Shown here in pieces: positions 53,065 to 62,859 of a stretch of DNA of 64,000 bases; the first letter of the stretch is position 1; every line of letters begins with the position of its first letter. A model generated the notes under the pieces. It had not been told where the DNA came from. It saw nothing but the letters and a program-made list of their open reading frames with translations, and ran no database searches. A program made the translations under genes and the position numbers. This stretch comes from Candidatus Nitrotoga arctica (GTDB lineage Bacteria; Pseudomonadota; Gammaproteobacteria; Burkholderiales; Gallionellaceae), in the NCBI RefSeq assembly GCF_918378365.1, contig NZ_OU912926.1, forward strand, positions 1,798,001-1,862,000. Reading direction: 5' to 3'.

Positions 53065-53754
53065 CTAAGGCCGAATGTTTACCGCTCCATCCGGCTGCAC
53101 TACACCGCTCACCACCTGACCCGATGAGGTTTTAACCTGTATAGTTTGTCCTTCCGCCGCGTTACTTAATGCTTGACCATCAGCGTGAATTTTGAGGCCT
53201 TGTCTTTCAACTTGAATTTGTACTGTCTGTCCCTGCCTTACTACGTAGGATGCGCGTAGCATGTCTTGTTTTAACACTTGTCCTGCCCCAACACTATATT
53301 TAAGTACTTTGCCAATAGCTTGCAAAGGGTCAGTGAGAATACCTGGTTGAGCTAATTCACTTTTCTGGTTTCCAATATCTTCGGCACGTAGTACATGCCC
53401 CTGTTGCAGGGGGCTATTGGCGATAAGCAAATTCGCACTCACTTTAATATGCACTGGCACGAACAGTGTCCATTTCTTCATATCAGCAGTGCAGCGAACG
53501 CCTACTGTGCCGTTGCCCAACAGCTGTCCTCCAGGAGGAAGAAATGCCTCCAGCGCTGGACAGGCTGGAAGCGAGACGCGCCGATCAATTTCATTCACCA
53601 TGATAGTAACTTGGCCCGGCAGGTTAAGCGTTTGCTCGTGCACGAAAGCAGCAATGAGTGTGCGTATTTCAACATGGCTTTGTTGCGGCACTGCCCATGC
53701 GGACAGGTTGCACAGTAGTGCGCCGAGCAACGTCCATTGCAAAATATTTTTCAT
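53065..53754 (-). CDS. flgA: Flagellar P-ring assembly chaperone FlgA
   Basis: A 229-residue periplasmic chaperone of the P-ring. A signal peptide (MKNILQWTLLGALLCNLSAWA) precedes the SAF-like domain with PLQQGHVLRAEDI and the C-terminal block YVVRQGQTVQIQVERQGL, GQTIQVKTSSGQVVSGVV. (Fragments only.) Start at 53754 is taken for the signal peptide; the longer frame has none. It is 187 bp upstream of flgM. The flgBCDEF operon, normally divergent from flgA, is not in the window. Confidence 0.92.
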   Translation of the reverse strand: MKNILQWTLLGALLCNLSAWAVPQQSHVEIRTLIAAFVHEQTLNLPGQVTIMVNEIDRRVSLPACPALEAFLPPGGQLLGNGTVGVRCTADMKKWTLFVPVHIKVSANLLIANSPLQQGHVLRAEDIGNQKSELAQPGILTDPLQAIGKVLKYSVGAGQVLKQDMLRASYVVRQGQTVQIQVERQGLKIHADGQALSNAAEGQTIQVKTSSGQVVSGVVQPDGAVNIRP

Positions 53755-53958
53755 ATTGATAATGTCTGCTTGCAGTAGATATAGAGGAGCTTTCAAAGTG
53801 TCACGCCACCGTTTGTTTGCTTCCATCTCTATCGATAGAGCAGTTCCAACAGACAATTGCGACACAGGTTTAATTGTGTCGTATTTAATAAACTAAACCA
53901 GCAATCTCAGCCACCCTTACAATCCTACACATTGTCATGTTACTCCCAGGTGAATTGT

Positions 53959-54669
53959 ATGTCTTTATTAACCAGCAACCCACCGCAACAATGCCGTTGG
54001 CACAGTTTCAAAACAACCGCCGCATTAGAGCAGGCTGCAACACAAACAATATTGCAAGCTGCGCTGCAGGCCATTAGCCTACGCGGGGCATTTCAAATCG
54101 TGCTGGCCGGCGGCACAACACCGCGCCGTGTATATGAGTCGCTGCGCAACGCTGATGCAGACTGGGCTGCCTGGCATGTTTATTTCGGTGATGAACGTTG
54201 TCTGCCAGCTGACCATGTAGAACGCAACAGCTGGATGGCCGCGCAGGCGTGGCTGAACCATGTCGCCATCCCTCTTACCCAGATTCACTTTATTCCCACA
54301 GAGAAAGGCACACAGGCAGCAGCCAGCGCTTATACACAGACACTGGTAGGCATCGAGTTATTCGATTTAGTTTTACTGGGATTAGGAGAAGATGGCCACA
54401 CTGCCAGCCTGTTTCCTGATCACGAGCTGGCTAACACGGCCAATGCTCCAGCCGTTATTGTAGTAGAAGATGCGCCAAAATATCCGCCACAGCGAGTATC
54501 GCTCAGCGCGCATCGCTTAAGTGCCGCACGCAAAGTTATATTTATCGTGAGCGGTGCTACGAAACAGCAGGCAGTAAAGAACTGGCGCAATGGGATCGCT
54601 ATTCCTGCTGCTGCTGTTAATCCGACAAACGGTGTGGATGTATATCTTGAGGCGGCGCTGCTAGCGTGA
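53959..54669 (+). CDS. pgl: 6-phosphogluconolactonase
   Basis: A 236-residue enzyme that hydrolyses 6-phosphogluconolactone, the product of Zwf. Motifs are IVLAGGTTPRRVYESLR, VYFGDERCLPADHVERNS and LVLLGLGEDGHTASLFPDH, which carry the active-site Asp, Arg and His. The start at 53959 follows an AGGTGA site; an upstream TTG frame adds unrelated residues. It is separated from zwf and gnd by about 45 kb, but completes the oxidative branch in this window. Confidence 0.95.
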   Translation: MSLLTSNPPQQCRWHSFKTTAALEQAATQTILQAALQAISLRGAFQIVLAGGTTPRRVYESLRNADADWAAWHVYFGDERCLPADHVERNSWMAAQAWLNHVAIPLTQIHFIPTEKGTQAAASAYTQTLVGIELFDLVLLGLGEDGHTASLFPDHELANTANAPAVIVVEDAPKYPPQRVSLSAHRLSAARKVIFIVSGATKQQAVKNWRNGIAIPAAAVNPTNGVDVYLEAALLA

Positions 54670-54729
54670 GTTGCTTATCGCATGGCGGATTCAAGAATCA
54701 ACCACAACAATTAATGTTTAGTCGCAGAT

Positions 54730-54955
54730 TTAACGAGTTCCATATTGAGCAGTGGGCTCGTTGTAAGCCACTACCGGCAATCGAAATCCGAGCGATTTCC
54801 TCGGACGTGTATTTGAGCTCCAAGCAATTTCATCCAACTGTTCTTGCGTGTAAGTCAACAGGTCTGCCCCTTGGGAAAATACTGGCGCAGCAGTCCGTTA
54901 GTACTTTCATTCAAGCCGCGTTGCCATGTGCTGTGCAGGAAAGCGGTAAATATAA
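54730..54955 (-). pseudogene. IS30-family transposase C-terminal relic
   Basis: In one frame (54955 downward) [21 protein letters not shown] matches the IS30 catalytic-domain block (reported in pieces: [14 protein letters not shown] and RQYFPKG), then a one-base indel shifts to [20 protein letters not shown] and PRKSLGFRLPV, ending at 54730. The 5' two thirds of the gene and the terminal repeats are missing. It separates pgl from the GH57 gene. Confidence 0.8.
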
Positions 54956-54965
54956 TAGCTGATAA

Positions 54966-56990
54966 TTACAGCATCACGTTGCCCGGATTTATGGTCAACA
55001 TAACGCTCATTTCATTTTGTGCAAGCGGCCATTGCAGGGTTAGCATTACGGCCTGCATAATCTTCTCGAATCCGGCTTCGGATTGCGAAACTGTGAAATA
55101 TGGCATGCCAAGTAACTGGATCGGGTGGTTGCTATTCAGCACTAAATTCCCGCCTAATACACGGTCATCAAGTACCAAGCCATTCATATCAGTCAATTCG
55201 AGCTCACTGCCAAAACCGCTGAGAATTTTTTCATCCCGGATATAACGACCGGCATAACCATTACAACTCGGCATCGCCAGTGCCACACGAGTGAGAAAAC
55301 TTCCTTGTAATGCGCTATCGAAGGTGTAACTAACATATAGACAATTAGCGTTCAGACTAATACGTTTTTGTATAGTTTTACCACCAAAATCAGTACGGAA
55401 TAATATTCCTTCGGTGTTTGCTTCAACCAATTCATAAGCAAGCTCAATTTCTTCGGCATTCAGCAGTAAGGAATCGCGAAATAAGGTCTGTGCGTGGCTA
55501 TCTGCCATCAAATTTTTCGCAGTGATTTCATGCTTGAAAGCCACGCGATCATGCGCTGAAACAATACCACCACCTTCATGCGGGTGCGTGGCGTGACTGG
55601 ATTCAATTTTGCGGAAATAATGCTCCAACTGACGGCGCAGGGTATCACCGAAGTTGTGGTGCAATTGATATGCATCAAGTTCGGATATGCTGGCGCTGCC
55701 ATCAAGTTTCACGATAGCTTGCAGCATTGCGTTATGCAGGAAAACTTCATCGTGGCCGTCGCTATCGGCATCTGTGCAAATACAGGCTGAACGCGGGAGA
55801 ACATTATCTAGTAAGGACTCCAGCTTAACGATGGCGCCATATACTGCACGGCGCAGATGTGGCAGATACAACCCGCCAAACAAGCCATGCCAGTATGCGT
55901 CGTTGGCTTGCGCAATATAGAGTTGATCCAGCATCTCAGGTGTGCGTTTCTCTTCCGGCAGGACATGCAAACGCTCGGACAACCCCAACATGCGCTTGTG
56001 CATCCAGTTAGATTCCGGATAGCGAGAGAAAAAATTCTTCCAAATACCGCCGCGCAAAAAAGCCTTGCGCTCTTCGTAATGACCGCTTGCTTTTTCCGTA
56101 TGGACCAAATCGGCATACGTATGTGCAGCAGCCATCGGCAAAGTCCACTCGTTCATTTCAATGTAGGAAGTAGTGGGCAGATATACTATGCCGCGCGTTT
56201 TTTCATTTGCGTGATAGTCACGATAGGTCTGAGTGGTAATTTTCGGTGAAGCCAGCACTCCTCGAATAAAATCTTCCAACCAGCCTTTTTCATAAACCCA
56301 CTGGTAAGTTTCCGGCCAGATACCGAACTTTTCGATGTCATCGAAATACACGGCTGATGCTTGCATGTCGTTACGCGTCAGGCTTTCCAAATAGGCCACT
56401 ACTTCATGCGCCGGAGAAAACGGCATGCGGTAGCGTAACGCCTCGGAAATCGGAAACAGGTCGAGTTTACGGCCGTCCTCTTCGGTAGTGAAATAGCCAT
56501 TCAATTCTTCAATGCGTTTGCCGCTGCACAAAAAGTGGTAATCATCTACTGTAACGTACTTAATTTTGGAATCTGATAAGGCAGGAACTACCGTTGCCTC
56601 CCACACGCGTTCGGTTAACCATGCACCTTGTGCCCTAGTGCCCATTCTGGCTTCCAATTTGTCAGATAACCTGATGATCTGCCCGATACGATCACGATTG
56701 GGAATAACCGCCAGAACCGGCTCGGTATCTCCGCCACCAAACATTTCGACCTGGCCGCGTTGTACCATTTCCGTGAGTAAAGCCATATCTTGCGGATATT
56801 TATTAAACAGGTAATCGAGCAACCAGCCGCTGAAATGTGCAGCAAAACGAAATTCCGGATAGCGATGCAAGATATGCAGGAATGGCTTGTAACAACGTTG
56901 ATGCGCGTCATCTACCACTTCCGGGAAGTTGCCCACCGGCTGATGAGCATGGACACCAAAAAGTAAGGAAACTGTTTCGTACGTTTTCAT
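54966..56990 (-). CDS. GH57 alpha-glucan enzyme (4-alpha-glucanotransferase/amylase type)
   Basis: A 674-residue glycoside hydrolase family 57 enzyme with DUF1925/DUF1926-type C-terminal domains. The N-terminal (beta/alpha)7 part shows LLFGVHAHQPVGNF, VEMFGGGDTEPVL, GAWLTERVWEATVV with the candidate nucleophile Glu, and AVYFDDIEKFGIWPETY with the acid Asp. The size fits GH57 glucanotransferases (about 650-690 aa). Likely role: remodelling or debranching of glycogen, near the second GH57 gene and glgC. Specificity is not determined. Confidence 0.88.
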   Translation of the reverse strand: MKTYETVSLLFGVHAHQPVGNFPEVVDDAHQRCYKPFLHILHRYPEFRFAAHFSGWLLDYLFNKYPQDMALLTEMVQRGQVEMFGGGDTEPVLAVIPNRDRIGQIIRLSDKLEARMGTRAQGAWLTERVWEATVVPALSDSKIKYVTVDDYHFLCSGKRIEELNGYFTTEEDGRKLDLFPISEALRYRMPFSPAHEVVAYLESLTRNDMQASAVYFDDIEKFGIWPETYQWVYEKGWLEDFIRGVLASPKITTQTYRDYHANEKTRGIVYLPTTSYIEMNEWTLPMAAAHTYADLVHTEKASGHYEERKAFLRGGIWKNFFSRYPESNWMHKRMLGLSERLHVLPEEKRTPEMLDQLYIAQANDAYWHGLFGGLYLPHLRRAVYGAIVKLESLLDNVLPRSACICTDADSDGHDEVFLHNAMLQAIVKLDGSASISELDAYQLHHNFGDTLRRQLEHYFRKIESSHATHPHEGGGIVSAHDRVAFKHEITAKNLMADSHAQTLFRDSLLLNAEEIELAYELVEANTEGILFRTDFGGKTIQKRISLNANCLYVSYTFDSALQGSFLTRVALAMPSCNGYAGRYIRDEKILSGFGSELELTDMNGLVLDDRVLGGNLVLNSNHPIQLLGMPYFTVSQSEAGFEKIMQAVMLTLQWPLAQNEMSVMLTINPGNVML

Positions 56991-57329
56991 TTTTCAGACT
57001 CGGTGTTAATTGCTAATGACATCGGGATATCTCAAAAAATGGTCATCCTGACATCTGCGTAAACAATAATTACTAGATTTCTCAGGCTCCCAGAATATCC
57101 ACTAAAATTGAGGCAGAAAATCAATCTTCATGATCGAGTTTATCTACTTTAGGTAAATCAGATTTTATTGAAACGAGCGACAGAATGAATTTCTACTTTC
57201 GATCGTCGGTAATTTTTTATGTTCATCTTTGATCACTTTCCTACACAAAAATTCACACTCAAAAAATATTTAATTACGATTGATACACAGTGAACCAACA
57301 TTAGTCGCCAGTTAATTGCAAGTGCGCCA
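56991..57329. other. Intergenic region between two GH57 genes
   Basis: About 340 bp, AT-rich, without a recognised gene, RNA or repeat. It should hold the promoter of the first GH57 gene (minus strand), but no clear -35/-10 pair stands out. Confidence 0.5.
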
Positions 57330-59048
57330 TTAAGAGCCACGGCGCATCGTACCACCTGATTCAGGTAAACCCCCACCTTGGCTGATTGGAGAGTTTAAGA
57401 TAGCTGGAACAGGTAATTTCAAGTAACGATATAACTGCATTAGATTGCTGCGATAGAGGCGATCAAAACTTTCCACTGCATGAGCAGGATTGTAATCACC
57501 GAACCACCAGAACCAGTCGGAGCTTTCGCATGAAGCCAATTGTTTTTCGGCAATCAAGCGCTCTGCCTCGTTCAAGCGGTCGCTTGCCATCACCAAGTCA
57601 TAATTTTGTTTCGCTATACACAACAAATCCCAAGCGCGGTTTTTGTCGGGCGAGCCAATCCATGTGGAGAAATCACCGTATACCCAACTACCGGCAACGA
57701 GACGCGGTAGTTCTTCTTCCTTGGCAAGCTGTTTGTTTCCTTCAGCCTCATCAAGCCGATCCAGATAACCGCTATAAGTCGTGGTTCTGATTGTCGAGTG
57801 TGTTTGTAACGCAGAATATAAATCGGTAAAGAAATGATAGCCATTATAGGGATAATATTCCCAAGCGTTTTCACCATCCAGGATAACACTGACTACTGGC
57901 GCTTCGCCCTCAGGTGCCTGTTGTGCAATCGCTTCGAGCTGGGAAATAAAATGCAGTGCGGCATCCTTGCCATTCCAACGCGAATATTCAAAACCAATCA
58001 AATCGGATAGGCGGTCATCTCGAAAAAAACAGCGCACACCACTTGCTGCACCTTGCAAATGATAGGGACGATAGAGATATTGGGCACGCTCAGGCAAATA
58101 ATGCTCCGCCGTACGTAAGCTGTTAGCCAGCACGCCCTCGCCACTCGCCGTCCAACGGCACTCTTGCACCGCAAACACTTCCAGCAACGCGGTTGAAACC
58201 GCTCCTTCAGCTGGCCAAATACCGTGTGGCGTGACGCCAAAACGTGTTTGGTGACTTTTTTGGGCAGAAAGAAGATGCGCCTGGACGCGTGATTTTCCGC
58301 CGGGATAGCATTTCGATTGCGGCAGACTGATATCCGGTTTGCTTTCACGCGCACTATTAATATCCAGCAACAATGGCGCAAGCGGATGGTAATGAGGTGT
58401 CGTGGAAAGTTCAATTTGACCGCTTTCAGCCAATTTGCGATACCGCGGAATAATGCCGCAAATGACTTGTCCGATCAGATCGAATAACCATTTGCGATCG
58501 GCATGACTAAAGCCTTCATTCTTGCTCATTAAGCCAATAACCAAATTGTGTTCGCGGCGCACGCTTTCGCCACACCAGACCAAATGGTACCAAGTCAGCA
58601 AGTCGGCAAAATATTGTCCAGACAAATAGGCAAGCTCTGTACTGCCGCCTGGTTCGAGCATTTTGTACAAATCGGACAGACGCTTGTAGGCTTGATACGG
58701 CGCGACCATACTATGATGGTTACTGCGGAAACAACTAGTCAACACCAGATCGCGTTCCTCTACATTCAGATCATTGAGATTCTCGCGCGCCAGCAGTCGC
58801 AACAGCGGATCGCGTATCTGGCCAGTGGTGAACTGCTGTTCGTAATCTTCCAGTTGATCCAACAAAACCGGCACAAAATTCACCGTCACTTTCACCTGAG
58901 GATGTTGTTCCAGATGAAAAGCCATATCGGTGTAATCCTTAATCGCGTGCAGATAAACCCACGGCAACAAAAAATCGCCACTGGCATGATCGCGATAATC
59001 TGGCTGATGCATGTGCCAGAGAAAAACTAAATCGAGGGGCCTTGACAT
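57330..59048 (-). CDS. GH57 glycoside hydrolase (amylopullulanase-like)
   Basis: A 572-residue GH57 enzyme: LDLVFLWHMHQPDYRD (start of the domain with conserved His residues), IELSTTPHYHPLAPLLLD, HGIWPAEGAVSTALL with candidate nucleophile Glu, and ILDGENAWEYYPYNG with the acid Asp. It differs from the first GH57 gene in length and in the C-terminal part, so a different specificity (branched or linear alpha-glucan hydrolysis) is likely. It is 37 bp from glgC and probably co-transcribed with it. Confidence 0.87.
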   Translation of the reverse strand: MSRPLDLVFLWHMHQPDYRDHASGDFLLPWVYLHAIKDYTDMAFHLEQHPQVKVTVNFVPVLLDQLEDYEQQFTTGQIRDPLLRLLARENLNDLNVEERDLVLTSCFRSNHHSMVAPYQAYKRLSDLYKMLEPGGSTELAYLSGQYFADLLTWYHLVWCGESVRREHNLVIGLMSKNEGFSHADRKWLFDLIGQVICGIIPRYRKLAESGQIELSTTPHYHPLAPLLLDINSARESKPDISLPQSKCYPGGKSRVQAHLLSAQKSHQTRFGVTPHGIWPAEGAVSTALLEVFAVQECRWTASGEGVLANSLRTAEHYLPERAQYLYRPYHLQGAASGVRCFFRDDRLSDLIGFEYSRWNGKDAALHFISQLEAIAQQAPEGEAPVVSVILDGENAWEYYPYNGYHFFTDLYSALQTHSTIRTTTYSGYLDRLDEAEGNKQLAKEEELPRLVAGSWVYGDFSTWIGSPDKNRAWDLLCIAKQNYDLVMASDRLNEAERLIAEKQLASCESSDWFWWFGDYNPAHAVESFDRLYRSNLMQLYRYLKLPVPAILNSPISQGGGLPESGGTMRRGS

Positions 59049-59085
59049 GAAAATTCCATTTAATTAAATGTGAGTAAAACTAAGT

Positions 59086-60366
59086 TCAGCGCACGCGGTG
59101 CACTTCCTGGCCCAGCATGTCCGGAGTGATCAGTGTAATACCGTTATCACTTACAAAAAAACGTCTCGCATCTTCCTCACGGTTGACCCCGGCGGTTAAG
59201 CCCTCCGGAATCACACAATTTTTGTCCACCACCACGCGCTTGAGCGTTACATTACGAGACACCTTTACGTTGGGCAAAATCACCGAATCCTCGACATTAC
59301 TGTAACTATGTATGTGCACGTTGGAGAAGAGAAGCGAATTGCGCACGTGTGCACCGCTAATGATGCAGCCTCCCGATACTAAAGAATCCACCGCCATACC
59401 GCGGCGAGTACTGTCATCAAATACGAATTTGGCTGGTGGTAATTGTTCCTGATACGTCCAGATTGGCCATTCCTGATCGTACATATTAAGGGCAGGGGTA
59501 ACCTTGGTAAGTTCCATGTTAGCTTCCCAGTAGGCGTCTATAGTTCCCACATCTCGCCAATAGGGTACTTCACCATTCAGATTTACACAGCTATCTTCAA
59601 AACTCTGCGCAAACACACGGTAGTGCGCAGACACTAAATGCGGGATGATGTCCTTGCCGAAATCGTGGCTGGAATTCTTATCATCTGCGTCCCGCACCAA
59701 TTGTTCGTACAGAAAGCGTGTGTTGAACACGTACACTCCCATACTGGCCAGCGCCATATCAGGGTTTCCCGGGATCGGAGTGGGATGATCAGGCTTCTCA
59801 TTAAAGTTCACCACTCGTGATTCCATATTCACGCCCATTACACCGAATCCACAAGCATCTTTGATGGGAACCTCGATACAAGCAACAGTCATGTCGGCCT
59901 GCTTTTCTACATGGAAGGCGAGGAGTTTGCCGTAGTCCATCTTGTAGACGTGGTCACCCGCCAATAACAGCACGTAATCCGGATTAGTTGTGCGCATGAT
60001 ATCCAGATTTTGAAATACCGCATCGGCCGTGCCCCTATACCACATTTCCTCTATCCTTTGCTGAGCCGGCAGCACGTCAATGAATTCGCCGAACTGGCCA
60101 TTCAGGAAACTCCAGCCGCGCTGAATATGCTGGATCAAACTGTGTGACTTGTATTGCGTCGCCACACCGATCCGTCTGATGCCAGAATTCACACAATTTG
60201 ATAGCACAAAATCAATAATGCGAAACTTGCCGCCAAATGGCACCGCAGGCTTAGCCCGCCAGTCTGTAAGTTGATGTAGACGAGTGCCACGCCCCCCCGC
60301 CAGAATCATGGCGTAAGTGCTTTTAGTTATGGAACTCACAAAACGTAATTTTTCAGTTAGCGGCAT
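59086..60366 (-). CDS. glgC: Glucose-1-phosphate adenylyltransferase
   Basis: GlgC (426 aa) makes ADP-glucose for glycogen synthesis. [20 protein letters not shown] is the pyrophosphorylase motif, and [22 protein letters not shown] and [16 protein letters not shown] are conserved. The C-terminal left-handed helix repeats follow, including [15 protein letters not shown]. It is divergent from glgB with 95 bp between them; no glgA is in the window. Confidence 0.96.
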   Translation of the reverse strand: MPLTEKLRFVSSITKSTYAMILAGGRGTRLHQLTDWRAKPAVPFGGKFRIIDFVLSNCVNSGIRRIGVATQYKSHSLIQHIQRGWSFLNGQFGEFIDVLPAQQRIEEMWYRGTADAVFQNLDIMRTTNPDYVLLLAGDHVYKMDYGKLLAFHVEKQADMTVACIEVPIKDACGFGVMGVNMESRVVNFNEKPDHPTPIPGNPDMALASMGVYVFNTRFLYEQLVRDADDKNSSHDFGKDIIPHLVSAHYRVFAQSFEDSCVNLNGEVPYWRDVGTIDAYWEANMELTKVTPALNMYDQEWPIWTYQEQLPPAKFVFDDSTRRGMAVDSLVSGGCIISGAHVRNSLLFSNVHIHSYSNVEDSVILPNVKVSRNVTLKRVVVDKNCVIPEGLTAGVNREEDARRFFVSDNGITLITPDMLGQEVHRVR

Positions 60367-60446
60367 GATTCCCCTCGTAGTCGTTGATTCTGAATCTTGT
60401 TCAGAACTGTATCAGATTGTAATTATAGCCGGGTCTTAATTGTGGT

Positions 60447-60452
60447 TATAAT
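60447..60452 (+). promoter_or_regulatory. Candidate -10 box close to the glgB start
   Basis: TATAAT lies 9 bases before the glgB ATG and no ribosome-binding sequence occurs between them. If used, transcription would begin nearly at the start codon (leaderless mRNA). No good -35 is visible, so this is only a suggestion; another promoter upstream of 60420 is equally possible. Confidence 0.25.
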
Positions 60453-60461
60453 CACCTCACC

Positions 60462-62666
60462 ATGAGAAAGAATCTTCGCATCAAACTTGATCCGCGTGCT
60501 GAATTATTGTTGCAAGGGCGACTGCATGATCCCTTCGCTTATCTTGGCCCACATCAGAAAAATGAAAGATATGTAGTGCGGGTATTTAACCCTCACGCAA
60601 GTGAAATCTGGCTGAAAACCGCGCATGGCGATGAAGCCCTAGAACGCGTTCATCCAGATGGATTATTCGAATGGTACGGTCGCGAAGAACCACGCCATCC
60701 CTATAGTCTGCGTATCATAGAAAACGAATCAGGGCTAAACAACGGAATTGAACGTTTAGTGCATGATTGCTATGCCTTTGCACCACAAATTTCCGATTTC
60801 GACCTGCACCTTTTTAACGAAGGAAAGTTACATCAGGCCTATCGCGTACTGGGCTCACATGCAATGCAAATTAACGGCATTCCAGGTGTGCGTTTTGCAG
60901 TGTGGGCGCCAAATGCCGAGCGAATCAGCGTAATCGGTGAATTTAACCGCTGGGATGGGCGCATCCATCCGATGGCGGCACATGGTTCCAGCGGCGTTTG
61001 GGAGTTATTTATCCCAGAAATTGAACAAGGCACGCTGTACAAATTTGAGATCCGCAACCATGCCGGGACCTTGCTGGTCAAAACCGACCCCTATGCCAAC
61101 ACGTTTGAATTGCGCCCTGGTACTGCTGCTCGCGCTGGATCTGCTATCCATCACACATGGCAGGATATAGAATGGACGAAGCAGCGTAACAACTGGGACT
61201 GGCTACACGCCCCACTCAATATCTACGAAATTCATGCGGGATCATGGAAACGTCACCCAGACGGACGTTTTTATACCTATCGCGAACTGGCTGAAAACCT
61301 TGTTCCCTATCTCAAAGACATGGGTTATACCCACGTTGAACTAATGCCTGTTTCGGAGCACCCGTTAGACGAGTCATGGGGTTACCAAGCGACTGGCTAT
61401 TTCGCCGCGACCAGCCGCTTCGGATCCCTTGATGATTTATGCCACTTCGTAGATAACTGTCATCAGGCCGGAATTGGCGTGCTGCTCGACTGGGTGCCAG
61501 CGCATTTCCCGCAGGACGCGTTTGCGCTGGCGTATTTTGATGGCACCGCACTCTATGAACACGAAGATCCGCGCCTCGGCTTTCATCAAGACTGGGGCAC
61601 GCACATTTTTAACTATGGTCGTAATGAGGTAAAAAGCTTTTTGTTGTCGAGTGCGCATTACTGGCTGTCGCAATTTCACTTCGATGGCCTGCGTGTGGAT
61701 GCGGTGGCTTCCATGTTGTATCTCGATTATTCGCGTAGGGAAGGTGAATGGCTACCGAACAAATATGGCGGGCGAGAAAATCTCGAGGCCATCGAGTTCC
61801 TGCGCGAACTGAACATCATGGTACATGACGTATTTCCAGGTGCGTTGACACTAGCCGAGGAATCCACCTCATGGCCGGGGGTATCGCGTCCGGTGTATCT
61901 TGGTGGGCTTGGCTTTTCAATGAAATGGAACATGGGTTGGATGAATGACACACTTAGCTTCATGCAGTTAGACCCAGTTCACCGCCGCTATCATCTTAAT
62001 CAACTTACCTTTAGTCAGCTTTATGCTTATAGCGAAAATTTCATGCTGCCGTTTTCGCATGATGAGGTGGTACATGGCAAAGGTTCGCTACTCGACAAAA
62101 TGCCCGGCGATAGCTGGCAGAAATTTGCCAACCTGCGGTTACTACTTACTTATCAAATAACAAGTCCAGGCAAGAAGCTCAACTTCATGGGCAATGAATT
62201 CGGCCAAGGACGTGAATGGAGATCGAGCTGGGAACTTGAATGGTGGCAACTCACCCTGGAGCCGCATCGAGGCATACAAAGCATGGTGCGCGACTTAAAT
62301 CATCTTTACCGTGACTTACCGGCTTTATATGAACAAGACTTTGAACAAAGTGGTTTTTCCTGGATTAATTGTCAGGACACCGAACGTTCGCTGCTTTCTT
62401 TCTTGCGCCATGGGCGAAATGGCGAAACAGTTGTAGTTGCCTTTAATTTCACTCCAGTCCCACGTCACCGCTACCGCATCGGAGTGCCATTCAATTGTAC
62501 TTATCGCGAAATTTTTAACAGTGATTCACACTATTATGGCGGCGGCAATCTCGGAAATTCTAGTGAGATACATGCCGAACCTCTATCCTGGATGGGACAA
62601 CCCTATTCCGTCGAAATAGAATTGCCGCCGCTCGCAGGTATTATGCTAACGCCGGTACGAGTATGA
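60462..62666 (+). CDS. glgB: 1,4-alpha-glucan branching enzyme
   Basis: GlgB (734 aa, GH13) introduces alpha-1,6 branches in glycogen. CBM48 modules occupy about 1-210 ([27 protein letters not shown]). The catalytic domain has [42 protein letters not shown] with the nucleophile Asp, [15 protein letters not shown] with the Glu, and [14 protein letters not shown] with the third Asp. C-terminal beta domain complete. Divergent from glgC and followed by pgi 193 bp downstream. Confidence 0.97.
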   Translation: MRKNLRIKLDPRAELLLQGRLHDPFAYLGPHQKNERYVVRVFNPHASEIWLKTAHGDEALERVHPDGLFEWYGREEPRHPYSLRIIENESGLNNGIERLVHDCYAFAPQISDFDLHLFNEGKLHQAYRVLGSHAMQINGIPGVRFAVWAPNAERISVIGEFNRWDGRIHPMAAHGSSGVWELFIPEIEQGTLYKFEIRNHAGTLLVKTDPYANTFELRPGTAARAGSAIHHTWQDIEWTKQRNNWDWLHAPLNIYEIHAGSWKRHPDGRFYTYRELAENLVPYLKDMGYTHVELMPVSEHPLDESWGYQATGYFAATSRFGSLDDLCHFVDNCHQAGIGVLLDWVPAHFPQDAFALAYFDGTALYEHEDPRLGFHQDWGTHIFNYGRNEVKSFLLSSAHYWLSQFHFDGLRVDAVASMLYLDYSRREGEWLPNKYGGRENLEAIEFLRELNIMVHDVFPGALTLAEESTSWPGVSRPVYLGGLGFSMKWNMGWMNDTLSFMQLDPVHRRYHLNQLTFSQLYAYSENFMLPFSHDEVVHGKGSLLDKMPGDSWQKFANLRLLLTYQITSPGKKLNFMGNEFGQGREWRSSWELEWWQLTLEPHRGIQSMVRDLNHLYRDLPALYEQDFEQSGFSWINCQDTERSLLSFLRHGRNGETVVVAFNFTPVPRHRYRIGVPFNCTYREIFNSDSHYYGGGNLGNSSEIHAEPLSWMGQPYSVEIELPPLAGIMLTPVRV

Positions 62667-62723
62667 AACTAACGTTTATATTCTATTGTCATGTTATTGA
62701 TCTTTATAATTTATACCCAATAA

Positions 62724-62768
62724 CATCATTCTCGTCTTGGCGAGAATGATGCAGGAAAATATCCTGCA
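62724..62768 (+). terminator. Tandem hairpins after glgB
   Basis: CATCATTCTCG and CGAGAATGATG form an 11-bp stem (62724-62751), immediately followed by a second hairpin (GCAGGA...TCCTGC, 62751-62768). No T-run follows, so this may be an inefficient terminator or an mRNA-protecting structure between glgB and pgi. Confidence 0.5.
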
Positions 62769-62859
62769 TATTGCAAATATTCTGAATGACAAACCTCTGT
62801 CTGTAATAGTGAAATCGTTAATAATATAACTGTTCAATCAATAAATACTTAAGACAACT

